A DNA stretch of 64,000 nucleotides from Atopsyche davidsoni (Eukaryota; Arthropoda; Insecta; Trichoptera; Hydrobiosidae): NCBI GenBank assembly GCA_022113835.1, contig JAILWY010000012.1, positions 4,278,001 through 4,342,000 of the forward strand, written 5' to 3'. Numbering within the stretch: position 1 is the first letter of the stretch; each line of letters opens with the position of its first letter. The notes beneath the pieces were generated by a model, which was given only the letters and a program-made list of their open reading frames with translations, was not told where the DNA came from and made no database searches. The translations under genes and the position numbers were made by a program. This document shows positions 40,550 through 50,598 of the stretch, piece by piece.

Positions 40550-41393
40550 CTGAAGCTAGCAATATCGCACAACAAGGACACCGCTATTATTTAAATCTGC
40601 AATAAATAAATACCAGCTGCTCAATTCAATATAATTTTCATGTTAACGTAATAATTAATTTATCGGCTGCAAGTTGTGTAGCCGGCTTGAGAATTCTGAA
40701 ATAATTTACGAGTTTATCTACGTCTATCGGGTGTCGCAAAGATCTATTCAAAGTTCATCTAGAGGTAATTAATTTATATTAAACAAAAAAAAAACACTCT
40801 CTCTCCCAACTCAAAGAAGACCGGAAACTTCGGAGCAGTCGGGGGTGTGAAGAAGGTCAGCTATTGATCCGCTAGCGCGCTGAGTTGTGTACACTGTGAA
40901 ACCCAAACTTCGTCATTTCATTAATTATAAATTACTTTTGGCCAGTGCATCCGCCGGGGGAGAAGCGCGAAGGGAGTGGCTCGATCGGTACTTTATGATT
41001 GTGCACTTATAAATATAGTTGAGTAGATTTATGACCCCATGCTAGTTTATCCCGCAGCCGGGGAGTATGGTATGTGTTCCACGCTGTGCCCATCCAAGCC
41101 ATCGCGAGGCTCTCGTCGCACGCTTATTTATGTTGAGTCCGTATTTCCCCCGCGTGCTCCTGAATTCCAGTGGCGGCGACGTGCCCCGGGATCGCGAATT
41201 TCCCCGACGGAAGCCGAATTTGTTTCCCGGGCAAGTGCCCACACTCGCGGCAGAAATTGCTCACGTTTTGTTGTGAGATTTGCCCGCATCCAGCGGCGGG
41301 ATTTGGGCCGTCTCATCCCGGAACTGGAAATTGGGTCCCTCCGCGGCGGGAGTTTCCCGCACCGATGAGCTGAGCTTTTGTTGTTTGCGGCAG
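39449..41393 (+). other. CadN: Intron between the two copies of the first alternative pair
   Basis: 1,945 bp with two GC-rich islands (about 40190-40430 and 41040-41390), an A23 run at 40527-40549, and AT-rich sequence elsewhere. I looked for a third copy of the exon (a YEL...AASD or DVND coding match) in all frames and saw none. Short hairpins GGGCA-AG-TGCCC (41229-41240) and GCGGGA-GTT-TCCCGC (41346-41360) precede the downstream copy; the latter ends 33 bp before its first base, in branch-site range. Confidence 0.7.
40527..40549 (+). repeat. Poly-A run (A23)
   Basis: Uninterrupted 23-A homopolymer between the alternative exons. No retroelement body was recognised upstream of it. Confidence 0.85.
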
Positions 41394-41558
41394 TACGAGC
41401 TGACGCTGGCGGCCTCGGACAGCCTCAACGAGAACTTCACGAAGGTCATCATAAACATCAACGACGTCAACGACTTCCCGCCCGAGTTCGAAAGGAAACT
41501 TTACACCGCGCACATCCCCGAGGAGCGGCCCGGGCCCTACCCGTCCCCGCTCACCAAG
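41394..41558 (+). CDS. CadN: N-cadherin, alternative exon, first pair, downstream copy
   Basis: 165 bp, 55 codons, phase 0 at both ends, with the same length and phase as 39284-39448. It reads YELTLAASDSLNENFTKVI, keeps the DVND calcium linker but as DVNDFPPEFE, and then diverges in its last 14 residues (GPYPSPLTK end). Choosing this copy would therefore alter the start of the following cadherin repeat while preserving frame. The acceptor is TTGTTTGCGGCAG; the donor is AAG|GTCCCG, as poor as that of its partner and sharing GTCC. 51 of 55 codons end in G or C. Confidence 0.92.
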
Positions 41559-42558
41559 GTCCCGGCTTTTTATTATTTTTTATTTTTTATTGCCGTTTGA
41601 GGGGGATGAATGAAAGGCCACCCGTAAAATGAAAGCTATGAAAGTTATCCTGAAGTTCTTTTAAAATCCGAGCATTAGTTTATTTTCCCATACAAAGACT
41701 CATCGTTTGTATGAAAGGTAGATGCGCAGATAAACATTTATTTTTGAGATTTTCTACATTTTTATTTATTTGTATCGTCAACTAGAATGTTATCAAAACT
41801 AGTCGCATAAAAATATTAAATAAAAATTTATTTAATAAATATATAAAAAGATGCTATTGATAAAAAATAATATACTAAAATTATTTCGACTACTTGTAAG
41901 CGAGAATAAACGGAGAAGTATGATTTGTATTTTTTGATTGTGAAATTATTTTTAACCGATTGAAATTGCGCATACAATTTCAATTACATAATAAATATTT
42001 TTTTGTGTTTATACCTCGTACGGAATTCTTATAGACAGTGGTATTGGTAAGTTTCTCAAAATAAAGACAAATTAGTTTTCACTAAGGTATTATTATTAAC
42101 AGGTACAGTGAGTATTAGCTATTCCAAAAATCACTCCTTTGTGAAGTTATATAATTTTTCCTATGCAAATAAAAACCTTTAACTTTGAGTAATGCTTTTA
42201 ATAGTCATTTGATTATAATTTTTGCAAGAAAAAAATATTATTTCAGCATGAAGTTTTCGCTTTTATTGTTTTTAATTTAATAACAAAGTATTTATTTTAT
42301 TCTAGTAGATAGAAAGTTTTATTTTTTTTATATAATTGAATGAATTTAATTACCTAGCTATAAGACACTTCTTTTTTTTTACACTAAAAATCACTTATTT
42401 CTCAGAAAAGTTTTTCAATATAGTATAATATAAAATATAATTTCAATGAATATCTTTACATGATAGAATTACAATTTAAAAATATTTTTTAAATACTTTT
42501 AATTAGATAAAGCATTGCATAAAAATGTATTTTGACTTCTTCCTAAATAATATTACAG
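41559..42558 (+). other. CadN: CadN intron, AT-rich
   Basis: 1,000 bp, strongly AT-rich after about 41640, ending in TAATATTACAG. No other feature seen. The change from GC-rich to AT-rich coding sequence falls across this intron. Confidence 0.8.
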
Positions 42559-42696
42559 GTCACTGCTACGGATGGCGACAAAGATCGACCGCAAAACATT
42601 GTTTATTTCTTGACGGGTCAAGGAATTGACCCTGATAACCCGGCCAACAGCAAATTTGATATCAACAGAACAACTGGAGAAATATTCGTTCTGAAG
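42559..42696 (+). CDS. CadN: N-cadherin, cadherin-repeat exon
   Basis: 138 bp, 46 codons, phase 0 both sides, reading VTATDGDKDRPQNIVYFLTG to GEIFVLK. It carries the first half of the cadherin repeat that starts in the alternative exon, including the calcium-binding DGDKD motif. The acceptor is ATTACAG and the donor AAG|GTGATT. Only 20 of 46 codons end in G or C, against more than 50 of 55 in the two preceding exons. Confidence 0.93.
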
Positions 42697-42835
42697 GTGA
42701 TTATTGAAATTTATCTTTACATTATTAATTCATCAGATTTATTTATAATAGTGAATTTTCTTTTTGTTACCTTGTTTGTTTTTTCTTATAATGCATTTTC
42801 ACATTAATATCGTTTTCATTTATTTTTTCTTTCAG

Positions 42836-45800
42836 CCTCTAGACAGGGATCAACCAAATGGAAGACCGCAATGGAGGTTCACTGTGTTTGCACAGGACGA
42901 AGGAGGCGAAGGCTTAGTAGGCTATGCCGATGTTCAAGTCAACCTCAAAGATATCAATGATAACGCTCCTATTTTCCCTCAAGGAGTCTACTTCGGAAAT
43001 GTCACAGAAAACGGAACGGCCGGTATGCTTGTCATGACTATGACAGCTGTGGATTACGATGATCCCTCTGAAGGTACCAATGCCAAACTGGTTTACTCTA
43101 TAGAAAAGAATGTCATTGAAGAAGAGACGGGCTCACCCATTTTCGAGATTGAATCTGACACTGGTGTTATTAAAACTGCCGTTTGCTGTCTGGACCGAGA
43201 AAGAACGCCAGATTACTCCATACAAGTTGTTGCTATGGACGGAGGAGGGTTGAAAGGAACGGGAACGGCATCTATACGAGTCAAAGATATCAACGATATG
43301 CCACCGCAATTCACCAAAGATGAATGGTTTACCGAAGTTGACGAAACTGACGGCACAAACCTTCCTGAAATGCCCATCTTAACAGTAACTGTTCATGATG
43401 AAGATGAAACCAATAAATTCCAATATAAAGTAATCGAAAATAGTGGATATGGTGCTGATAAATTCACAATGGTCCGAAATAACGACGGTACTGGCTCTTT
43501 GAAAATTGTTCAACCTCTGGATTATGAAGATCAACTTCAAAGTAATGGGTTTAGATTCAGAATACAAGTTAATGATAAAGGGGAAGACAATGATAATGAC
43601 AAATATCATGTTGCATACTCATGGGTTGTCGTAAAGCTTCGAGACATTAATGACAACAAACCTCAATTTGAGAGACCAAACATTGAAGTTTCTGTATATG
43701 AAAATGCAGATGTTGGCAAAAGCTTGGAAACATTTAAGGCAACAGATCCCGATCAAGGTGGCAAAAGCAAAGTCTCATATGCAATTGATCGATCTTCTGA
43801 TAGAAAACGACAATTCTCTATTAACCAAGAGGGCACTGTTAGTATACAACGTTCTTTGGACCGTGAAGAAACACCAAGGCATCAAGTTAAAATACTAGCA
43901 ATAGATGATGGAGTACCTCCGAAAACTGCTACGGCTACGCTTACAGTAATTGTACAGGATATTAATGACAACGCACCTACATTCTTAAAAGACTACAGAC
44001 CGGTCCTGCCTGAGCATGTACCTCCAAGAAAAGTGGTAGAGATTCTAGCTACTGATGATGACGATAGATCCAAGAGCAATGGACCTCCGTTCCAATTCAG
44101 ATTAGACCCTGGAGCGGATGATATCATTCGAGCCTCATTCAAGGTAGAACAGGATCAAAAGGGTGCAAACGGTGATGGAATGGCTATTATTGCATCCCTT
44201 CGATCTTTCGACCGGGAACAACAGAAGGAATACTTGATTCCCATTATCATAAAAGATCACGGAAACCCTGCTATGACTGGCACCAGTACTCTAACAGTTG
44301 TAATAGGAGATGTCAACGATAATAAAATGCAGCCAGGTTCGAAGGAAATATTTGTATATAATTACCAAGGTCAAGCACCAGACACAGAAATTGGTAGAGT
44401 CTATGTATATGATCTTGATGATTGGGATCTTCCTGACAAGAAGTTCTATTGGGAAGGAGCAGAACATCCAAGGTTCAAGCTCAATGAAGAAACTGGAATG
44501 ATTCAAATGAAACAGGGTACAAAAGATGGAAAGTATCATCTGAGATTTAAAGTATATGACCGAAAACACACTCAGACTGATGTACCAGCTAATGTTACTG
44601 TAACAGTTCGAGAAATTCCTCATGATGCTGTTCTTAATTCAGGCTCCATTCGAATTGCCGGTATTACTGACGAAGACTTTATAAGAGTATGGAATTACAG
44701 ATCTCAAAGCTTAACTAGAAGTAAAGCCGATCGTTTCAGAGATAAATTAGCTGACCTATTGAATACTGAAAAAGAAAATGTTGATGTATTTAGTGTTCAA
44801 TTAAGAAGAAAACATCCTCCTGTCACAGATATCAGATTTGCTGCACACGGTTCACCTTATTATAAACCTGTCAGACTTAACGGAATAGTTCTCATGCACA
44901 GAGAAGAAATCGAAAGGGATGTTGGAATAAACATAACAATGGTCGGTATTGATGAATGCTTATATGAAAATCAAATGTGTGAGGGATCTTGTACAAATGT
45001 TTTGGATATAAGCAATCTTCCATATATGGTAAATGCAAATAAAACCGCATTGGTTGGAGTAAGAGTGGATGTACTTGCAGAATGTACCTGTGGAGCTAGA
45101 AACTTCACAAAGCTTGAATCGTGCCGAAGCAACCCTTGCTATAATGGTGGACGCTGTATTGAAGGAAAGTATGGGCTTTCGTGCTCATGTCCTGCAGGCT
45201 ATAGCGGTCCAAGATGTCAGCAAACCTCAAGAAGTTTCCGCGGAAATGGCTGGGCTTGGTATCCATCTCTCGAGATGTGCGATAACTCCCATCTTAGCTT
45301 TGAATTTATTACCAGAAAATCTGATGGAATTTTACTATACAATGGACCTATCGTGCCACCTGAAGCAGATGAAATCATGGTTTCTGATTTTATATCAGTG
45401 GAATTAGAAAGAGGTTACCCGCGACTGCTCATCGATTTTGGTTCTGGAACATTAGAATTACGAGTCAAATCTAAAAAGAGCTTAGATGATGGTGAATGGC
45501 ACAGGTTGGACATATTTTGGGATACTGAAAGTGTCAGAATGATTGTGGACTACTGCAAATCAGCAGATATACAAGAATTAGAAGATGGTACTCCACCTGA
45601 GTTCGATGATTCAAGCTGCCAGGCCCGAGGTACAATACCACCTTTCAATGAATACCTGAATGTGAATGCTCCATTGCAACTAGGAGGTCTTTATGTAGAG
45701 CAATTCGATCCAACTCACTATCACTGGCAATATATGCCTGTTGGAAAAGGCTTTGACGGATGTCTTAAAAATTTGGTTCACAATAGTAAATTATATGACT

Positions 45801-46632
45801 TAGCCCATCCTGGATTATCTAGAAATTCTGTTGCTGGATGTCCACAAACTGAGGAAGTTTGCAATCAAGGGGAAAATACGGCAAGATGCTGGGAACACGG
45901 TACGTGTGTGGGAAGTTTCTCAGAAGCAAGATGTCAGTGCAGACCCGGCTGGACAGGTCCAGCTTGTGCCACTCCCACTATCCCGACAACATTTAGACCC
46001 CAAAGCTATGTGAAATTTGCGCTCAGCTTTGAGCCTGACAGATTTAGCACTCAGATTCAACTTCGCTTCCGAACAAGAGAGCCTCATGGAGAATTATTCC
46101 GTGTCAGTGATCAACACAATCGAGAGTATGGTATACTGGAAGTTAAAGACGCAAGGTTACATTTCCGCTACAATCTTAATTCTTTGAGAACTGAAGAGCG
46201 TGACGTGTGGCTGAGTGCAGTGGGTGTGGATGATGGACAATGGCATGTTGCTAAAGTGAGCCGACACGGTAGTGCTGCAACATTAGAATTAGATGGCGGA
46301 GAAGGAAGACGATTCAATGAAACATTCAGCTTTGAAGGTCACCAGTGGTTGTTGGTAGATAAACAAGAAGGCGTCTATGCAGGAGGTAAAGCCGAGTATA
46401 CAGGTGTACGGACATTTGAAGTTTACGCAGATTTCCAAAAAGGCTGCCTGGATGATATTCGATTAGAAGGAAAGCATCTGCCACTACCTCCAGCAATGAA
46501 TGGGACACAGTGGGGACAAGCTACGATGGCACGAAACTTAGAGAGAGGCTGTGCCTCAAATAGCCCTTGCATAAATGTCATATGCCCGGAGCCCTTCGAA
46601 TGTGTAGATCTCTGGAATGAATATGAGTGCAC
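42836..46632 (+). CDS. CadN: N-cadherin, large extracellular exon (cadherin repeats, PCCD, EGF, laminin-G)
   Basis: A 3,797-bp exon encodes about 1,265 residues of ectodomain, starting PLDRDQPNGRPQW after TTTCTTTCAG and ending in a split Thr codon at AC|GTGAGT. Successive calcium linkers lie near 42949 (DINDNAPIF), 43286 (DINDMPPQF), 43642 (DINDNKPQF), 43960 (DINDNAPTF) and 44311 (DVNDNK), marking the last five cadherin repeats. Then come the non-chordate classic cadherin region (about 44640-45100), an EGF repeat (about 45119-45220), laminin-G 1 (about 45240-45830), a second EGF (about 45838-45970), laminin-G 2 (about 45990-46540) and the start of a third EGF. This order is diagnostic of insect CadN. 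The single uninterrupted exon is long for the family. No frameshift is seen. Confidence 0.96.
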
Positions 46633-47515
46633 GTGAGTATACCAACTACATTTATTTTTAAGTACAATGAAGTTTTTAAATAATCTTTCTTCAAGAAAAT
46701 GAATTTATACTATTGCTAATTATAAGTAAAAGAAATATGTTATCATCTGTGAACGTACTGAGTTTTTATATACAATATTTGTTATTTTCTTATAATAATG
46801 TTCAATCAAGGTAATTAAGTGGATATTATAATGACAATGCAGATGTACAGTATACCATTTAAAAATTTATGGACACTATTAATATTAAATGACTTAATTT
46901 TGAAAAGTAGTGGACAGTCGTATATTGTTAAAACTGCTACCGAAAAAAATTACTAATGAGAAAGCTGAATTTTATTTTTTGAGTATGCCTTTTTTATTTT
47001 GTAATTAATTAAATACTGTGATTATTAATAAATTGAAAATAATTTATATGAATGTTAAAATAAAATTTCAAAATCTCAAGATTAATTTTTGATAGAAAAA
47101 TACTGACTACCCACGAGAATGCAACAAGAATATGCTTATATATTTTTCAATGAAATATGGATAGAGCTTAGTAGGTCAATATATCTCCAAATCGTTCATA
47201 AAAAAATATACTTTTTTAAGGAAGCAGTTTTTATAAATCCATTTAATTAGGTACCTGATTGTAGTTTTTATATTATTTATTTGGTTTTGTATTAACTTTA
47301 ATATATTCATATCTTTTCTTTTATTTTTAATAACAACATCAATATCCATAAAGTATTATTAACACTTTGGTAATAATAATAACCTATTTTTCTAAAATAC
47401 TAAATATTTTACTTTTAACTATTAAAAAACTTACTTATATTTAACTCTTCTATTTGATGTGTGTTTTTGTGTCAGTGTGAAAACTTCGTAAAATAACCCA
47501 ATCATATTTATGTAG
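46633..47515 (+). other. CadN: CadN intron, AT-rich
   Basis: 883-bp AT-rich intron. The acceptor (AATCATATTTATGTAG) has a poor pyrimidine tract. No other feature. Confidence 0.8.
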
Positions 47516-47757
47516 TTGCGGAGAAGGTCGTATAATGGCACCTGATGGCAAAGGATGCGTAGATAAGAATGAATGCTTGGAGTTACCATGTCTCAATGGC
47601 GGTACTTGCATCAACCAAGACCCTAGGTTACGCTACCGGTGCATCTGCCCAGATGGCTTCTGGGGAGAGAACTGCGAACTGGTTCAGGAAGGGCGGACTC
47701 TGAAGCTGAGCATGGGAGCCCTTGCGGCCATACTCGTCTGTCTCCTCATCATACTCA
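47516..47757 (+). CDS. CadN: N-cadherin, alternative EGF/transmembrane exon, upstream copy
   Basis: 242 bp. It completes the split Thr codon, then reads CGEGRIMAPDGKGC, a six-cysteine EGF repeat (NECLELPCLNGGTC to CPDGFWGENC), a juxtamembrane linker (ELVQEGRTLKLS) and the outer part of the membrane helix (MGALAAILVCLLIIL). It ends one base into an Ile codon that exon 49116 finishes. The donor is TCA|GTGAGC. It matches the position and content of the Drosophila exon pair numbered 18. The alternative copy is at 48246. Exon choice would change the last EGF repeat, the stalk and the helix, and so could tune adhesion or shedding; that effect is inference. Confidence 0.93.
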
Positions 47758-48245
47758 GTGAGCAACTTGCTCCCTAGTTATCCCACTAAATGTTTAGACC
47801 TTTTCATCTTTAGCAATTAGCTGTGACTTAGGTATTCAAAACACTGATTAGAAGAAATCGCACCTTTTTAATTAAAAAATGTTTTTTGTATTTTTTCCAA
47901 CAACACCATATTAAGTATAAATCACCAACTCAGTTTATACCTCATCATCTTTCATCTTCTTTCTCATTAGATTTAAGCTTTTTCTTCTTTCGCAACTAAC
48001 AAAAACTAACAATATTCAATGTAGCTTATATTTATTTATCATTGTATGCTATTTATTTTATGAATGTATTAGTATATGTATATAGATTTATTTATATTTA
48101 GAAATATTTTATGTATATACCAAAATATGTGGATTCATCCACTAGCTGTGGAATCTGCATGTATCTCTATTTATCATGATCAACTCAGTGCGGGAACGGG
48201 GTGTCAATGGGTGAGTAATATTAATGTCTACATATACCAAAACAG
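47758..48245 (+). other. CadN: Intron between the two EGF/transmembrane exons
   Basis: 488 bp, AT-rich. A near-perfect donor sequence, GTGAGTAAT, stands at 48211, only 35 bp before the next exon; it is too close to define an intron and may act as a U1 decoy. The acceptor (ACATATACCAAAACAG) has almost no pyrimidine tract. Confidence 0.75.
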
Positions 48246-48484
48246 ATGTCCAGCTGGGCTGAAAAGCTCTGGGACCACATGCGTCAATGAAAATGAATGT
48301 GAATGGCACCCTTGCAAAAACGGAGGAAAATGTGTGGACATGAATATCCCCATTCGTTACGAATGCATCTGCCCCATTGGCTTCACGGGCCATAACTGTG
48401 ACATGGAATTGCTGGCCTCAGGAATCATTACACCGTCACGAGATTTCATCATTGCTATAATAGTTTGCTTATTCCTTTTGTTAG
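48246..48484 (+). CDS. CadN: N-cadherin, alternative EGF/transmembrane exon, downstream copy
   Basis: 239 bp, one codon shorter than 47516-47757 with identical phases. It reads CPAGLKSSGTTCVNENECEW, a complete EGF repeat (CKNGGKCVDMNIPIRYECIC, GFTGHNC), a different stalk (DMELLASGIITPSRD) and a different outer helix half (FIIAIIVCLFLLL). The donor is TAG|GTAAGT, close to ideal. Each copy carries 3n+2 bases, so skipping both or keeping both breaks the frame (see findings). Confidence 0.93.
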
Positions 48485-49115
48485 GTAAGTGTTGTTTGTA
48501 TTTAATATTCAGAATTATCGTTACTTTTTCATCCTCACACTCATTTTATAAACATGCGTACTTTTCATATATAGAGTAATAATGAAACACCATTTCATAT
48601 TATTCCATCTTAGGCACATAAGTTTTAATCATGCATGTGGTTTTTTGTTACATCTGTTGTACTGTGTTATTTAGAAAATTATACACAATAGATTTATAGG
48701 AATTTATTGAGATGTAAAATATGGAAATATTAGGAAATTGTATCTCTTTATATAGAATTATTTAACAGATGCATTAAAATGTGACATAAAATTTCTATTA
48801 AAAATATATTTAATATTGGTATTGGAATATATGTACCACTTTCCAATTTTGCATATTTTTTAATCATAACTGGTACTTTTTCATTATAAAAACTAATATT
48901 AATATTTTTGAGTTATATTGAGTTAATTTTGATTCTTTATGAAGTTCCATTTATTCGGTTAATTGCTCTTAGTGACTTTATTAGTGGTGAGTTAATTATT
49001 TAAAACTTGATCTGGTCTTGACGAGATCTAAGTAAATTAATTTTCCCTGTGCTTGAATTTCATTAAACATTTTCAGTACATATAACTAATAAGTATTTTT
49101 TCCTACTTTAAACAG
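48485..49115 (+). other. CadN: CadN intron, AT-rich
   Basis: 631-bp AT-rich intron ending TTTAAACAG. Nothing else recognised. Confidence 0.8.
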
Positions 49116-49319
49116 TTCTTGTGCTAGTATTTGTGGTTTACAACCGACGACGAGAAGCACACATAAAATACCCTGGCCCAGATGACGACGTTCGAGAAAA
49201 TATCATCAACTATGATGATGAAGGAGGCGGCGAAGATGATATGACAGCATTTGATATTACACCATTACAAATACCAATTGGAGGACCACTTCCGGATCAT
49301 CCACCGGCTAAAATTCCTT
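49116..49319 (+). CDS. CadN: N-cadherin, inner membrane helix and juxtamembrane exon
   Basis: 204 bp. It completes the membrane helix (LVLVFVVY), then the stop-transfer NRRR and the cytoplasmic start [21 protein letters not shown]. The acidic GGGEDD stretch is the p120-catenin-binding juxtamembrane core of classic cadherins. The exon ends in ...HPPAKIP with one base of a Phe codon at CCTT|GTAAGT. It is shared by both alternative transmembrane exons. Confidence 0.95.
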
Positions 49320-49399
49320 GTAAGTTTAAAATATAAATTAATAAGTCATTTGAATTAATTTTGAAATAAACATAAAATTACACCGCTATTTATTTTCAG

Positions 49400-49564
49400 T
49401 CCCCTTACTTGGAGTTGGCCAGGAACCTAACGTTGGAATGTTCATCGAAGAACACAAGAAAAGAGCAGATAGTGATCCAAATGCCCCTCCATTTGATGAT
49501 CTACGTAATTATGCTTATGAAGGTGGCGGAAGTACTGCTGGCTCCCTAAGCTCTCTTGCTTCTG
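49400..49564 (+). CDS. CadN: N-cadherin, beta-catenin-binding exon 1
   Basis: 165 bp after an 80-bp intron. It reads [20 protein letters not shown], then [20 protein letters not shown]. This is the first part of the conserved beta-catenin (Armadillo) binding tail with its serine cluster. It ends one base into a Gly codon at CTG|GTAACT. The proline/leucine-rich start differs from what I recall of the fly protein; the remainder is nearly invariant in the family. Confidence 0.95.
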
Positions 49565-49647
49565 GTAACTATTTTATAAAGTAGCAGTTGCTTCTCAAGG
49601 AAATTCTTTATGGATAGCATAATACAAAATTCAACTTCTAAATTCAG

Positions 49648-49763
49648 GTACTGATGACGAGCAACAAGAGTATGACTACCTCGGAGCTTGGGGGCCGCGC
49701 TTCGACAAGTTGGCGGACATGTATGGACCTCACCAAGAAACAGAGCACGAGGAGGACCAGTAG
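49648..49763 (+). CDS. CadN: N-cadherin, terminal coding exon
   Basis: 116 bp including the TAG stop at 49761-49763. It reads [27 protein letters not shown] and a variable acidic tail [28 protein letters not shown] is the classic-cadherin beta-catenin-binding C-terminal motif. The preceding intron is 83 bp. Confidence 0.95.
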
Positions 49764-50598
49764 ATGAAAGAGAATTGTATGAAGCTGTACAACATCAACC
49801 AAATAAACTACTACTAAACTGTCTTTTATTCTTGTAATCAAGCCATTTGTATATATATTACATTTCAAAGTATTATCAAACGGCATTGAATAATTTCAAA
49901 TGTAATAAGAAATTAAAATAGTATTGCATCTACATAGGTAATGTTTTCCACTATATGCATAAATACAAATCATGGGTTTCGCTTTGTACTCGTGCTCTAG
50001 GCCAGTATGAACTTAGCACTTAAGACTGCAAAACATCAGGTGCATTTCATAATTTAATAATTTTAGTAGTTAATATTAATTTCCACCGTTCGATGAAATA
50101 ATTACCATCGTAACTTATTTATTTAAATGCCAGACTTTGTTAGTACGTTGTGTTTATAAAATAGTAAGACTCTTTAATAAAAAAAATCTCATTCTTTTTA
50201 AGATCACAACATGTAGGTAAACGTGTAGTTATGTATATAGATGTTTAACTATTATGTGTATTACTACAATGCACTCTTAAGACCTATTTATTCTGGTCAA
50301 GTGTGGTTCGCTCTCTAGGATGAATGTTATATATGCATGCGTGATGTTCTGACAAGCCAGTCATTTGATAATCATTTATTGTTTGTGTTTGCGAGAGCCA
50401 GTGCCAACTACTCTAGGTAATATTGTAATGTAATAATGTAGGCAGTAAGTGTTTGCACCTATTCCATTATTTATGAATAATCGAATACACTGATAGACGG
50501 CACTTGGAAATATTTATTATAGATTACGAAAAATGATCTGCATATTGATATTTCTGTACATGTAAGGTTAAATTTAATGTAAAATTGTAATTAATAAA
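49764..50598 (+). other. CadN: CadN 3' UTR (minimum)
   Basis: Non-coding DNA after the CadN stop with an AATAAA at 50593-50598. Further AATAAA copies at 50942-50947 and about 51308-51316 would extend the UTR to about 1.5 kb. Which is used cannot be told from sequence. Confidence 0.55.

Noticed and set aside
40190..41370. A third copy of the 55-codon alternative exon
   Set aside because: The GC-rich islands looked like candidates, but no frame shows YEL, AASD or DVND-type residues or suitable splice sites.
43379..44623. Open frames on the minus strand and other plus frames inside the large CadN exon
   Set aside because: Shadows of the real reading frame.
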